In this document: positions 8,058 through 15,764 of the stretch, one piece after another
Layout: each line of letters starts with the position of its first letter
How positions within the stretch are numbered: the first letter of the stretch is position 1
Origin: Comamonadaceae bacterium CD01
GTDB lineage: Bacteria; Pseudomonadota; Gammaproteobacteria; Burkholderiales; Burkholderiaceae_C
DNA: 44,873 bases
Reading direction: 5' to 3'
NCBI GenBank assembly: GCA_002894305.1
Contig: PGEI01000014.1
Location: 1-44,873 of the forward strand
The notes under the pieces: generated by a model
Databases searched by the model: none
Told to the model about the DNA's origin: nothing
The model's input: the letters and a program-made list of their open reading frames with translations, nothing else
Position numbers and translations under genes: made by a program

Positions 8058-9266
8058 TCACACCCGCTCGAACACCGCCGCAATCCCCTGCCCGCCGCCT
8101 ATGCACATGGTCTCCAGCCCATAGCGGCCCTTACGGCGCTGCAGCTCGTGCAGCAGCGTGGCCAGGATGCGCACGCCGGTGGCGCCTATGGGATGGCCCA
8201 GCGAGATGCCCGAGCCGTTGACGTTGAGCTTGGCCTCGATCGCGTCCTGGTCCTGCCAGTCCCAGCCCTTGAGCACGGCCAGCACCTGGCAGGCGAAGGC
8301 CTCGTTGAGCTCGACCAGGTCCATGTCGTCGATCTTCAATTGCAGGCGCGCCAGCAGCTTCTGCACGGCCGGCACCGGGCCTATGCCCATATGCGAAGGC
8401 TCGCAGCCCGCCGCCGCCCAGCCCACCAGCGTGGCCATGGGGGTGAGATTCAGCTCGGCCAGCTTGTCCTCGGCCACGATCAGGCAGGCGGCGCTGGCAT
8501 CGTTTTGCTGGCTGGCGTTGCCGGCCGTCACCGTGCCGTTCGGTGTCAAGACGCGCAGCTTGCCCAGGCTCTCCAGCGTGGCGTCGGCGCGAAAACCCTC
8601 ATCCTTGGCAAAGATGATGGGCTCGCCCTTGCGCTGGGGCACTTGCACCGGGACGATTTCGTCGGCAAAGCGCCCCGCGGCCCAGGCAGCCGCCGCCTTC
8701 TGGTGGCTGCGCAGGGCGAAGGCGTCGGCTTCATCCTTGGTGATGGCGTAGTCGCGCGCCAGGTTCTCGGCCGTCTCGATCATCCCGGATATCTTGCCAA
8801 AACGCTCCACGGGCTGTGAGCGCTCGCGCCCGCGGTCCAGCCGGTCGTAGAAGCGCACGTTGCCCGAGCGCGCGCCCCAGCGCATGTCGGTGCTGTAGTA
8901 CTCGATGTTGCTCATGCTCTCCACGCCGCCCGCGATGACCGCGTCGGCGGCGCCGCTCTGCACCATCATCGCGGCCGTGACGATGGCCTGCAGGCCGCCG
9001 CCGCAGCGCCGGTCCAGCTGCATGCCGGGCACCGACACCGGCAGGCCCGCCTGCAATGCCGCCCAGCGGCCGACGCAGGGCACCTCGCTGTTGGCGTAGG
9101 ACTGGGCCATGACGACGTCGTCGATGCGCGCGGGGTCAATGCCGCTTCTCGTGACCACGGCGCGTACCGTGGTGGCGGCAAGTTCTTCGACGGGCACGGG
9201 GCGAAGGCTTCCACCGAAGGTGCCGACGGGGGTACGGACAGGGGTGACGATGGCGGCTCTGCGCAT
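8058..9266 (-). CDS. Acetyl-CoA acetyltransferase (thiolase)
   Basis: Thiolase of 402 aa. The ATG at 9266 has AGGAG seven bases upstream; an open frame runs further upstream into the repeat but has no thiolase similarity. The nucleophilic cysteine is in DRRCGGGLQAI (Cys88); the other active-site elements are NEAFA, GHPIGATG (His358) and CIGGGQG (Cys388). It cleaves a 3-ketoacyl-CoA to acetyl-CoA and a shortened acyl-CoA, or the reverse. It is the last gene of a minus-strand operon that also carries a CoA-transferase, crotonase, MaoC hydratase and SDR, which supply activation and the preceding beta-oxidation steps. The GGG after the cysteine, in place of the more common GSG, is a mild variant. 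Substrate chain unknown. Confidence 0.93.
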   Translation of the reverse strand: MRRAAIVTPVRTPVGTFGGSLRPVPVEELAATTVRAVVTRSGIDPARIDDVVMAQSYANSEVPCVGRWAALQAGLPVSVPGMQLDRRCGGGLQAIVTAAMMVQSGAADAVIAGGVESMSNIEYYSTDMRWGARSGNVRFYDRLDRGRERSQPVERFGKISGMIETAENLARDYAITKDEADAFALRSHQKAAAAWAAGRFADEIVPVQVPQRKGEPIIFAKDEGFRADATLESLGKLRVLTPNGTVTAGNASQQNDASAACLIVAEDKLAELNLTPMATLVGWAAAGCEPSHMGIGPVPAVQKLLARLQLKIDDMDLVELNEAFACQVLAVLKGWDWQDQDAIEAKLNVNGSGISLGHPIGATGVRILATLLHELQRRKGRYGLETMCIGGGQGIAAVFERV

Positions 9267-9303
9267 GGTGTTTCTCCTTCGGGTTGACGAGCTGACTGTG
9301 AGG

Positions 9304-9383
9304 AGGAGCGCCGGCATCTTGCCGGCACCGGGGTGTGAGCGTCGCCGGCCCTCACCCCTGCCCTCTCCCAGGGGGAGAGGGAG
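9304..9383 (+). repeat. Nested-palindrome repeat, copy 1 (right half)
   Basis: A half copy of the dispersed element: GCCGGCATCTTGCCGGCA, then GCGTCGCCGGCCCTCACCCC and a terminal hairpin CCCTCTCCCAGGGGGAGAGGG. It lies between thiolase and CoA-transferase genes. The last codons and the stop (9352-9354) of the CoA-transferase lie inside it. No T-tract follows, so it is not a classical terminator. Confidence 0.8.
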
Positions 9384-10665
9384 TAAAGAACGCCGCGCCG
9401 CAGCGGCGCAGCAGTTCATGCGCCTGGCGCTCCAGGGCCTCGCGGTGTTCGGGCGCGGCAATGTCTATCAGCCGGCGCACGCGGCGCGACAGCGGCTGGC
9501 CGCGCAGGTCGGCCACGCCGTGCTCGGTGACGATCAGGCCGGCGTCGCTGCGCGGCGTGCTCACCGGGCCGGACAGGTTGGCGACGATGCGGCTCGCGCC
9601 CTTGGCCGTGGCGGGCAGCGCAACGATGGGCAGGCCGCCCCTGCTGCGCGCGGCTCCGCGCAGAAAATCCACCGCGCCGCCGACGGCGCCGACGTAGCAG
9701 CCGGCGGCCACCTCGGCGTTGATCTGACCCGTCAAGTCCACCTCGACGGCGGCGTTGATGGCGGCCAGCTTGTGGCTGGCGGCCAGCACGTCGGGGTTGT
9801 GGGTGTAGTCGGTGGGGCGCAGCTCGATCTGCGGATTGCGGTGCGCCCAGCGGCGCAGGCACTCGCCGCCCATCAGGATGCCGCCTATGCCCACGCCGGT
9901 GTCGATGCTCTTCCTCGCGTTGGTCAGCACGCCGGCCTCGGCGAGCCGGGCGATGCCGTCGCCCACTGCGCCGCTGTGCAGGCCCAGGTCGCGGTGGTGG
10001 TGCAGGGCGGCCAGCACCGCCTCGGGCAGGTTGCCCACGCCCAGCTGCAGCGTGGCGCCGTCCTCGATCAGGCCGGCGATGTGGCGCGCGATGGCCTGCT
10101 CGGCCGGGCCGATGCGGCTGGGCGGCTGGTCCAGCGGCGCGTGTTCGGCGTCGACCAGCAGCGCGAAGTCGCCGGCCGTCAGGTGCAGGCCGCCATGCGT
10201 CCACGGCACGCAGGGGTTGACCTCGCCAATCACGACGCGCGCCCGCTCGCGCACTGCCGGCAGGTATTCCTGCACCTGCCCCAGGCTATAGCGGCCTTGT
10301 TCATCGGGCTTTGACACCTGCAGCAGCAGCACGTCGGCCGGCAACACGCCCGCGCGAACCAGCCCGGGCAGGTGCGAATAGTGGCTGGGCACGATGTCGA
10401 GCACGCCCGCGTCGGCCAGCTTGCGGTGCGCGCCGCCCGCGGCGTAGCCGAAGAAGTCGAGCACGTCGGCCTGCTCTGGCGCCAGCGTGTCGGATGCGGC
10501 CATGCCGACGAACACGCCGAGGCGCCCTCCCCGCGCCAGCGCATGGCGGTGCGCGGTGACTGCGCGCGTCAGCGTCAACGGCTCGGCCGTCGCCTGGCCC
10601 CACCACAGCGTGTCGCCGGGGCGGATCAGCCGCTGCAGCTGCTGGGCCAGGTCGCCTTCGCTCAT
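9352..10665 (-). CDS. Acetyl-CoA hydrolase/transferase family protein (class I CoA-transferase)
   Basis: Member of the acetyl-CoA hydrolase/4-hydroxybutyrate CoA-transferase family, 437 aa, predicted to move CoA between carboxylates. N-terminal domain from residue 1 (DTLWWGQATAEPLTL), C-terminal domain from about residue 190 (LEDGATLQLGVGNLPEAVL-like segment near 200-218) and the EHGVADLRG motif near 390. In characterised relatives the catalytic glutamate lies in a (H/T)-(S/T)-E motif; here the sequence reads LHSGAVGDG with Gly232 in that place, so the usual Glu-CoA thioester may not form. The ATG at 10665 overlaps the crotonase stop by four bases (ATGA). The C-terminal tail PSPPGRGQG and the stop are encoded by repeat copy 1, suggesting the original end was replaced. 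Could be a hydrolase, an altered transferase, or a non-catalytic member. Confidence 0.85.
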   Translation of the reverse strand: MSEGDLAQQLQRLIRPGDTLWWGQATAEPLTLTRAVTAHRHALARGGRLGVFVGMAASDTLAPEQADVLDFFGYAAGGAHRKLADAGVLDIVPSHYSHLPGLVRAGVLPADVLLLQVSKPDEQGRYSLGQVQEYLPAVRERARVVIGEVNPCVPWTHGGLHLTAGDFALLVDAEHAPLDQPPSRIGPAEQAIARHIAGLIEDGATLQLGVGNLPEAVLAALHHHRDLGLHSGAVGDGIARLAEAGVLTNARKSIDTGVGIGGILMGGECLRRWAHRNPQIELRPTDYTHNPDVLAASHKLAAINAAVEVDLTGQINAEVAAGCYVGAVGGAVDFLRGAARSRGGLPIVALPATAKGASRIVANLSGPVSTPRSDAGLIVTEHGVADLRGQPLSRRVRRLIDIAAPEHREALERQAHELLRRCGAAFFTPSPPGRGQG

Positions 10666-11459
10666 GCCTTGCGATCCCAGTCGAAGCGCAGCGGCTGCTT
10701 GTCCTTGAAGCGCCGCACCGCGTCCTGGTGGTAGGCGGAGCCGCGGGCCATGGCCTGGCCGTAGGACTCCAGCTCGGCGATGGTGCGCGCATCGCTCTCG
10801 AAAGACTGGTTCATGATGGTCTTGGCCATGCCGATGGCGGCCGTCGATGCCTCGCCGAAGCGCCGCGCGAGCGCCTGCGCTGCCTGCTGCAACGCGGCTG
10901 CATCCTCGACGACGTCGTAGACCATGCCGAGCTGTCTGGCCTCATCCACATCGACGGTGCGCGCGGTGAAGACCAGCTCCTTGGCCTTTTGCATGCCGAC
11001 GATGCGCGGCAGCAGATGCAGGGCACCCAGGTCGGGGATCAGGCCGATGCGGCCGAACACGGCGCAGAACCTGGCGCGGCGCGTGGCCAGCACGAAGTCG
11101 GCCGCCAGCGCCAGGCTCAGGCCTGCGCCGAAGGCCGGGCCGTCCACGGCGGCGATGACGGGCTTCTCCAGGTTCACCAGCTCGGGAAACCACTGGTGCA
11201 GCTCGCGCATGCCGGCGCGAAATGTCAGGCCCGTGCGGCTGGTGTCGAGCATGGCCGAGATGTCGCCGCCCGAGCAGAAGGCGCCGCCCGCGCCGGTGAG
11301 GATGACGGCGTAGACCTCCTTGTCGTCGCGCATCTGCGTGACGGCGGCGGCCAGTGCCGGGCGCATGTCCTGGCTCAGGGCGTTGCGCGCCTCGGGGCGG
11401 TTCAGGGTGATGGTGCCTATGCCGTCCTGCACAGAGGTCAACACGGGGGATGCGGTCAT
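10662..11459 (-). CDS. Crotonase-superfamily enoyl-CoA hydratase/isomerase, PaaG-like
   Basis: Crotonase-fold enzyme, 265 aa, ATG at 11459 preceded by GGAG with good spacing. CoA-binding and oxyanion-hole segments are AGGAFCSGGDIS (58-69) and DGPAFGAGLSLALAAD (106-121). The two hydratase glutamates of rat crotonase (Glu144 and Glu164) correspond to Ser115 and Phe135, so a standard hydratase is unlikely. Asp143 in IGLIPDLGA matches the catalytic aspartate of PaaG-type enoyl-CoA isomerases, so double-bond isomerisation is the better guess. It overlaps the CoA-transferase by four bases. The separate MaoC protein next upstream can do the hydration step, which fits a division of labour in one operon. 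Confidence 0.9.
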   Translation of the reverse strand: MTASPVLTSVQDGIGTITLNRPEARNALSQDMRPALAAAVTQMRDDKEVYAVILTGAGGAFCSGGDISAMLDTSRTGLTFRAGMRELHQWFPELVNLEKPVIAAVDGPAFGAGLSLALAADFVLATRRARFCAVFGRIGLIPDLGALHLLPRIVGMQKAKELVFTARTVDVDEARQLGMVYDVVEDAAALQQAAQALARRFGEASTAAIGMAKTIMNQSFESDARTIAELESYGQAMARGSAYHQDAVRRFKDKQPLRFDWDRKA

Positions 11460-11477
11460 GGTGTCTCCTGGTTGTTG

Positions 11478-11593
11478 CTCCTTCCCCCTCTGGGGGAAGG
11501 TTGGGATGGGGGCTGGGAGCGCTGGGATCTTGCCGGCACAAAGCGCAAGCGTCGCCGGCCCCCACCCCTCCCTCCCCCAAAGGGGGAGGGGGA
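11478..11593 (+). repeat. Nested-palindrome repeat, copy 2 (complete short form)
   Basis: The clearest short copy. Left hairpin CCTTCCCCCTCTGGGGGAAGG; then GGGATGGGGGC, a variable middle with TTGCCGGCA and GCGTCGCCGGC, then GCCCCCACCCC pairing with the earlier G-run, and a right hairpin CTCCCCCAAAGGGGGAG. The element sits between the crotonase and MaoC genes. No coding function. Confidence 0.85.
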
Positions 11594-11600
11594 AAATCGC

Positions 11601-12494
11601 TCAAGCCAGTTCGGCAAAGCCGTGGCTCAACACCACTTTGTCGCGCTCCGCAACACGGGCGCGCAGCTGGAATTGCTTGCCATCGCCCGGCACGCGCCAG
11701 ATCTCGGTCACCAGCGTCTCGCCCGGATAGACGGGCGCGGCAAAGCGTATGTCCAGTGCCTTGAGACGTGCCGGATCGCCGTCCGCGCATTGGCGCAAGA
11801 GCGCATGCGCCACCAGGCCATAGCTCGCCAACCCGTGCAATATGGGCCGCTCGAAACCAGCCTTCACCGCCACGGCCGGGTCGGCGTGCAGGGGGTTGTA
11901 GTCGCCCATCAGGCGGTACAGCAGCGCCGCCTCGGGGCGAATCGCTTGCGTGTCGCTGAAGTCGGGCGCGCGGTCCTGCGGCGTGGGCTGCAGCGCGGGC
12001 AGCGCCTCGTCGCTGGGCTGGCCGCCGCCTTGCTGGCTGTAGCCGCCATCGCCGCGCAGAAAGGTCACCTGCTGCAGCGTGGCCAGCAGCTCGCCGGCCC
12101 GGGTCTCCAGCAGCCGCTCGGTCACCAGGATGGCGCCCTTGCCCTCGCCCTTGTCGATCAGGTGGGTGATGCGGCTCTTGCCGACCACCTCGCAGTCGGC
12201 CGGCAGCGGCCGGTGCCAGCGCACGCGCTGCTCGCCGTGCAGCAGCTTGACCCAGTCGATGCCCGTGTCCGCCTCGCGCGCCCAGAAGCCCGGGTAGCCC
12301 AGCACCACGGCCAGCGTGGGCAGCGCACGCAGGCCGCTGGACATACCCTCGTAGACGAAGGGCAGGGCCGCGGCGTCGAGCGGGTCGTTGCCCAGCCCGA
12401 GACTGAGCGCGTAGAGCATGGTGTCGCGCTCGGTGTAGTGCTGGTGCACGGGCGCGAAGGTCCGGTTCTTGAGGTGGTGGTAGTCGATCGCCAT
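11601..12494 (-). CDS. MaoC-family (R)-specific enoyl-CoA hydratase, MFE-2 hydratase-2 type
   Basis: Double-hotdog hydratase of 297 aa that adds water to trans-2-enoyl-CoA to give a (3R)-hydroxyacyl-CoA. The N-terminal hotdog half spans about 1-150. The C-terminal half carries the hydratase-2 signature YRLMGDYNPLHADPAVA with Asp198, Asn200 and His203, and FERPILHGLASYG (His220). The layout and length match the hydratase-2 domain of peroxisomal multifunctional enzyme type 2. The gene begins three bases after the stop of an SDR resembling the dehydrogenase domain of the same enzyme, so the pair looks like a split MFE-2. Downstream (towards lower coordinates) a repeat copy separates it from the crotonase. 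Confidence 0.92.
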   Translation of the reverse strand: MAIDYHHLKNRTFAPVHQHYTERDTMLYALSLGLGNDPLDAAALPFVYEGMSSGLRALPTLAVVLGYPGFWAREADTGIDWVKLLHGEQRVRWHRPLPADCEVVGKSRITHLIDKGEGKGAILVTERLLETRAGELLATLQQVTFLRGDGGYSQQGGGQPSDEALPALQPTPQDRAPDFSDTQAIRPEAALLYRLMGDYNPLHADPAVAVKAGFERPILHGLASYGLVAHALLRQCADGDPARLKALDIRFAAPVYPGETLVTEIWRVPGDGKQFQLRARVAERDKVVLSHGFAELA

Positions 12495-12497
12495 GGC

Positions 12498-13415
12498 TTA
12501 CACCGGATCCCAGCTGAACACGTCGCCCGAGCGCTCCATGGGCACGAAGCTGCTCTTGAGCGCCGGCATGCCGTGCTCGGCGATGAACTCGGGCGTCCAG
12601 CCCTCGCTGCGGTGCACCGAGCGCAGTGGGCGCGGCTGGCTCATCAAAAAGATCTCGTTGTTGCGCACGGCGAACACCTGGGCGTTCACGTCCCTGGCGG
12701 CGTCCGACAGCAGGTACACGGCCAGCGGCGCGATCTTGTTGGGCGTCATCTGCTGGATCTTGGCCACGCGCGCCTGCTGCTCGGGCGTGTCGGTGGGGAT
12801 GGAGCCGATCATGCGGCTCCAGGCGAACGGCGCGATGCAGTTGGAGCGCACGTTGAACTTCTGCATGTCCAGCGCGATGGACTTGGACAGGGCGACGAGC
12901 CCCAGCTTGGCCGCGCTGTAGTTGGCCTGGCCAAAGTTGCCGATCAGGCCCGAGGTGGAGGTCATGTGCACGAAGGCGCCGCTCTCCTGCTCCTTGAAGT
13001 GAGTGGCCGCCGCGCGCGCCATGTAGTAGCTGCCGTACAGGTGCACCTTGAGCACGCCGTCCCACTCGTCCACGCTCATTTTGTGGAAGAACCGGTCGCG
13101 CAGGATGCCGGCGTTGTTGACCACGCCGTCGATACGCCCAAAGGTGTCGACCGCGCATTGCACGATGCGCCCGGCGGCCGCGGCTTCGGCCACGCTGTCG
13201 GTGCTGGCCACGGCCTGGCCGCCGGCGGCCTTGATTTCCTCGACCACCTTCTGCGCGGGGCCGGCGTCCTGGCCCTCGCCGCTGGTCGACGTGCCAATGT
13301 CGTTGACCACCACCTTGGCGCCGGCGGCCGCCATGGCCAGCGCCATGTCGCGCCCGATGCCGCCGCCCGCACCCGTCACCACCACCACCTTGCCGTCCAT
13401 CATTTTTTGCGTCAT
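12498..13415 (-). CDS. SDR-family 3-hydroxyacyl-CoA dehydrogenase, MFE-2 type
   Basis: Short-chain dehydrogenase/reductase, 305 aa from ATG 13415 (AAGGA about 12 bases upstream; ATGs at 13403 and 13400 are alternatives). The Rossmann motif is TGAGGGIG (14-21), NNAG is at 100-103, and the catalytic triad is Ser153, Tyr166 and Lys170 (YSAAK). The sequence resembles the N-terminal dehydrogenase domain of peroxisomal MFE-2, including VVVNDIG and a C-terminal extension (LRSVHRSEGWTPEFIAEHG) beyond the normal 250-aa SDR length. It should oxidise (3R)-hydroxyacyl-CoA with NAD. First gene of the operon that continues with MaoC, crotonase, CoA-transferase and thiolase, and divergent from the C5-acid operon. 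Confidence 0.9.
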   Translation of the reverse strand: MTQKMMDGKVVVVTGAGGGIGRDMALAMAAAGAKVVVNDIGTSTSGEGQDAGPAQKVVEEIKAAGGQAVASTDSVAEAAAAGRIVQCAVDTFGRIDGVVNNAGILRDRFFHKMSVDEWDGVLKVHLYGSYYMARAAATHFKEQESGAFVHMTSTSGLIGNFGQANYSAAKLGLVALSKSIALDMQKFNVRSNCIAPFAWSRMIGSIPTDTPEQQARVAKIQQMTPNKIAPLAVYLLSDAARDVNAQVFAVRNNEIFLMSQPRPLRSVHRSEGWTPEFIAEHGMPALKSSFVPMERSGDVFSWDPV

Positions 13416-13608
13416 AGCCTGGTCATCCTTGGTTGATATCGACTCGAAAACGAACCCAGCATGCCGAAAAACCGCACTGCGCGCCATTCGGCAATGACGA
13501 GGGCGGGCTTTGCCTTCCTGAAACCACCGCCGGTCTTCCGGCCCGGCGAAGGCCTGCTTTCACAAACGCGGATTGCCCGCCGCAACGCAAACCGCGACCA
13601 TTGCCGCC
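13416..13608. promoter_or_regulatory. Divergent intergenic region of two catabolic operons
   Basis: This 193-base gap must hold promoters for the SDR operon (-) and the C5-acid operon (+). A short hairpin GCCGG-TCTT-CCGGC is at 13529-13542. No clear -35/-10 pair or operator could be called. No regulator gene is adjacent. Confidence 0.4.
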
Positions 13609-14496
13609 ATGCCTGACACACCCGCCATCGACGCCGCCCAGCTCGCCCACCTGCAAACCTGGCAGGGCAGGAGCGAGACGCTGACCGACTTGATCACCGC
13701 TTCGCCCGTCGACGCGCTCAGCGCCACGCTCGACCGCGACGATCCCGCGCCGCAAGACGCCAGCGTGCTGCCCGGGCTGTGGCACTGGATGTATTTCCTG
13801 CCCCACGCCCGCGCCGGCGAGGTCGGGCCCGACGGGCATCCGAAACGCGGCGGCTTTCTGCCTCCCGTGCCGCTGCCGCGGCGCATGTGGGCCGGCGCGC
13901 GGCTGGCGTGGGAGCCGGGCAACCCGCTGCGCGTGGGCCAGAAGGTGCAGCGCCAGTCCACCATCCGCTCGGTCACGCACAAGGCCGGACGATCGGGCGA
14001 GCTGCTGTTCGTGCTGGTCGAGCACCAGTACCGCAACGCGCACGGCCTGGCGCTGACCGAGGAGCACGACATCGTCTACCGCGCCGCTGCCCGGCCGGGC
14101 GACCCTGCGCCTGCGCCGCAAAAACCGCCGCTGGCCGGGCAGGCCGCCTGGTCGCGCACCATCACGCCCGACCCGGTGCTGCTGTTTCGCTACTCGGCAC
14201 TGACCTTCAATGGCCACCGCATCCACTACGACCGCAAGTACGTGACCGAGGTCGAGGGCTATGCCGGCCTGGTGGTGCACGGCCCGCTGATCGCCACGCT
14301 GCTGCTCGACCTGCTGCGCCGCCAGATGCCGGATGCGCAGCTGGCGCGCTTTGACTTTCGCGCGGTGCGGCCGACGACCGACCTGCACCCGTTCAGCGTG
14401 CACGGCAAGCCGTCAAGCGACGGCAAGACCGTGGAGCTGTGGGCACAAGACCACGAGGGCTGGCTGACCATGCAGGCCACGGCCACATTGCTTTGA
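13609..14496 (+). CDS. MaoC-like itaconyl-CoA / mesaconyl-C4-CoA hydratase
   Basis: Hydratase of the FAS1-like/MaoC family, 295 aa from ATG 13609; a TTG at 13573 in frame is a weaker alternative. It should add water to itaconyl-CoA or mesaconyl-C4-CoA to give (S)-citramalyl-CoA. The N-terminal hotdog includes PLPRRMWAGARL (88-99); the C-terminal hotdog has FRYSALTFNGHRIHYD (193-208) with the HxxD-type catalytic positions His206 and Asp208, and GLVVHGPLIATLLLD (220 onward). This is the pattern of the P. aeruginosa Ich (itaconate) and Chloroflexus Meh proteins. It opens an operon with acyl-CoA dehydrogenase, type III CoA-transferase, MmgE/PrpD and CitE-like lyase, the same functional set as the itaconate cluster. 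The exact C5 isomer is not settled by sequence. Confidence 0.82.
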   Translation: MPDTPAIDAAQLAHLQTWQGRSETLTDLITASPVDALSATLDRDDPAPQDASVLPGLWHWMYFLPHARAGEVGPDGHPKRGGFLPPVPLPRRMWAGARLAWEPGNPLRVGQKVQRQSTIRSVTHKAGRSGELLFVLVEHQYRNAHGLALTEEHDIVYRAAARPGDPAPAPQKPPLAGQAAWSRTITPDPVLLFRYSALTFNGHRIHYDRKYVTEVEGYAGLVVHGPLIATLLLDLLRRQMPDAQLARFDFRAVRPTTDLHPFSVHGKPSSDGKTVELWAQDHEGWLTMQATATLL

Positions 14497-14545
14497 ACCA
14501 CTGAGAGGGTGAGACCTCCGTTTTTTTTATCGATATCCCATTGCC

Positions 14546-15706
14546 ATGATCCACCAGCCCGACCAGTACCAGGAAATCCGCGACGCCGTCCGCGCCCTCT
14601 GTGCACAGTTCCCCGACGAATACTTCCGCAAGGTCGACGAGGCCCGCGCCTACCCCGAGGAGTTCGTCGATGCACTGACGAAAGCCGGCTGGATGGCCGC
14701 GCTGATCCCGCAGGAATACGGCGGCTCGGGCCTGACCATGGCAGAGGCCTCGGTCATCATGGAAGAAATCAACCGCAGCGGCGGCAACTCCGGCGCCTGC
14801 CACGGCCAGATGTACGTGATGAACGCCATCGTGCGCAGCGGATCGCAGGCGCAGAAAGACCTGTACCTGCCCAAGATTGCCTCGGGCGAGCTGCGCATCC
14901 AGTCCATGGGCGTGACCGAGCCCACCACGGGCAGCGACACCACCAAGCTCAAGACCACTGCGGTGAAGAAGGATGGCCGCTGGGTCATCAACGGGCAAAA
15001 GGTGTGGATCTCGCGCATCCAGCACAGCGATCTGATGATTTTGCTGGCACGCACCACGCCCGTCGACCAGGTAAAAAAGCGCTCCGATGGCCTGTCCTGC
15101 TTCCTGATCGACCTGCACAAGGCGATTGGCAATGGCCTGACGGTGCGCCCCATCCTGAACATGGTCAACCATGAGACCAACGAACTGTTCTTCGACAACC
15201 TCGAAATTCCCGAAGACGCGCTGCTGGGCGAAGAAGGCAAGGGTTTCAAGACCCTGCTGGACGGCCTGAACGCCGAGCGCACCCTGATTGCCGCCGAGTG
15301 CATTGGCGATGGCTACTGGTTCATCGACCGCGCCACCAAATACGCCAACGAGCGCGTGGTGTTCAACCGCCCCATCGGCCAGAACCAGGGCGTGCAGTTC
15401 CCGATTGCCGATGCCTTCATCGAGCTGGAAGCCGCCAACCTGATGCGCTGGAAGGCCTGCGAAAAAATCGACGCCCACCAGAACGCAGGCGCCGAGGCCA
15501 ACATGGCCAAGTACCTGGCCGCCAAGGCCAGCTGGGAGGCGGCCAACGTCTGCCTGCAGACCCACGGCGGCTTCGGCTTTGCCTGCGAGTACGACATCGA
15601 GCGCAAATTCCGCGAGACGCGCCTGTACCAGGTGGCGCCGATTTCGACCAACATGATCTACAGCTACGTGGCCGAGCACATCCTGAAACTGCCGCGGTCG
15701 TTTTGA
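14546..15706 (+). CDS. Acyl-CoA dehydrogenase of the C5-acid operon
   Basis: FAD-dependent acyl-CoA dehydrogenase, 386 aa. The three ACAD domains are present: N-terminal helices, the beta domain with MGVTEPTTGSDTTKLKT (121-137) and WVINGQKVWISRIQHSD (146-162), and the C-terminal helices with QTHGGFGFACEYDIERKFRE. At the position of the usual C-terminal catalytic glutamate the sequence has QVAPIST (Ala364). The base is more likely Glu244 in GLNAERTLIAAE, the site used in isovaleryl-CoA and long-chain dehydrogenases. A dehydrogenase is also part of the P. aeruginosa itaconate cluster without an assigned step. A plausible but unproven role is methylsuccinyl-CoA to mesaconyl- or itaconyl-CoA. Starts 49 bases after the hydratase. 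Confidence 0.9.
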   Translation: MIHQPDQYQEIRDAVRALCAQFPDEYFRKVDEARAYPEEFVDALTKAGWMAALIPQEYGGSGLTMAEASVIMEEINRSGGNSGACHGQMYVMNAIVRSGSQAQKDLYLPKIASGELRIQSMGVTEPTTGSDTTKLKTTAVKKDGRWVINGQKVWISRIQHSDLMILLARTTPVDQVKKRSDGLSCFLIDLHKAIGNGLTVRPILNMVNHETNELFFDNLEIPEDALLGEEGKGFKTLLDGLNAERTLIAAECIGDGYWFIDRATKYANERVVFNRPIGQNQGVQFPIADAFIELEAANLMRWKACEKIDAHQNAGAEANMAKYLAAKASWEAANVCLQTHGGFGFACEYDIERKFRETRLYQVAPISTNMIYSYVAEHILKLPRSF

Positions 15707-15714
15707 TTGCCTTG

Positions 15715-15741
15715 CTCCTTCCCCCTCTGGGGCTGAGGGAG
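15715..15741 (+). repeat. Nested-palindrome repeat, copy 3 (left fragment)
   Basis: Only the left end is kept: CTCCTTCCCCCTCTGGGG followed by CTGAGGGAG. The junction TGGGGCTGAGGG is the one found in the long copies 5 and 6, so this is a truncated long form. It lies between the acyl-CoA dehydrogenase and CoA-transferase genes. Confidence 0.7.
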
Positions 15742-15764
15742 TTGTTTACCGGAGCCACACACCC

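Noticed and set aside
10728-13436. A very long open frame (about 900 codons) antisense to the crotonase, MaoC and SDR genes
   Set aside because: It mirrors the third-position GC bias of real genes on the minus strand, has a low-complexity His/Gly/Ala/Arg composition and no family motif.
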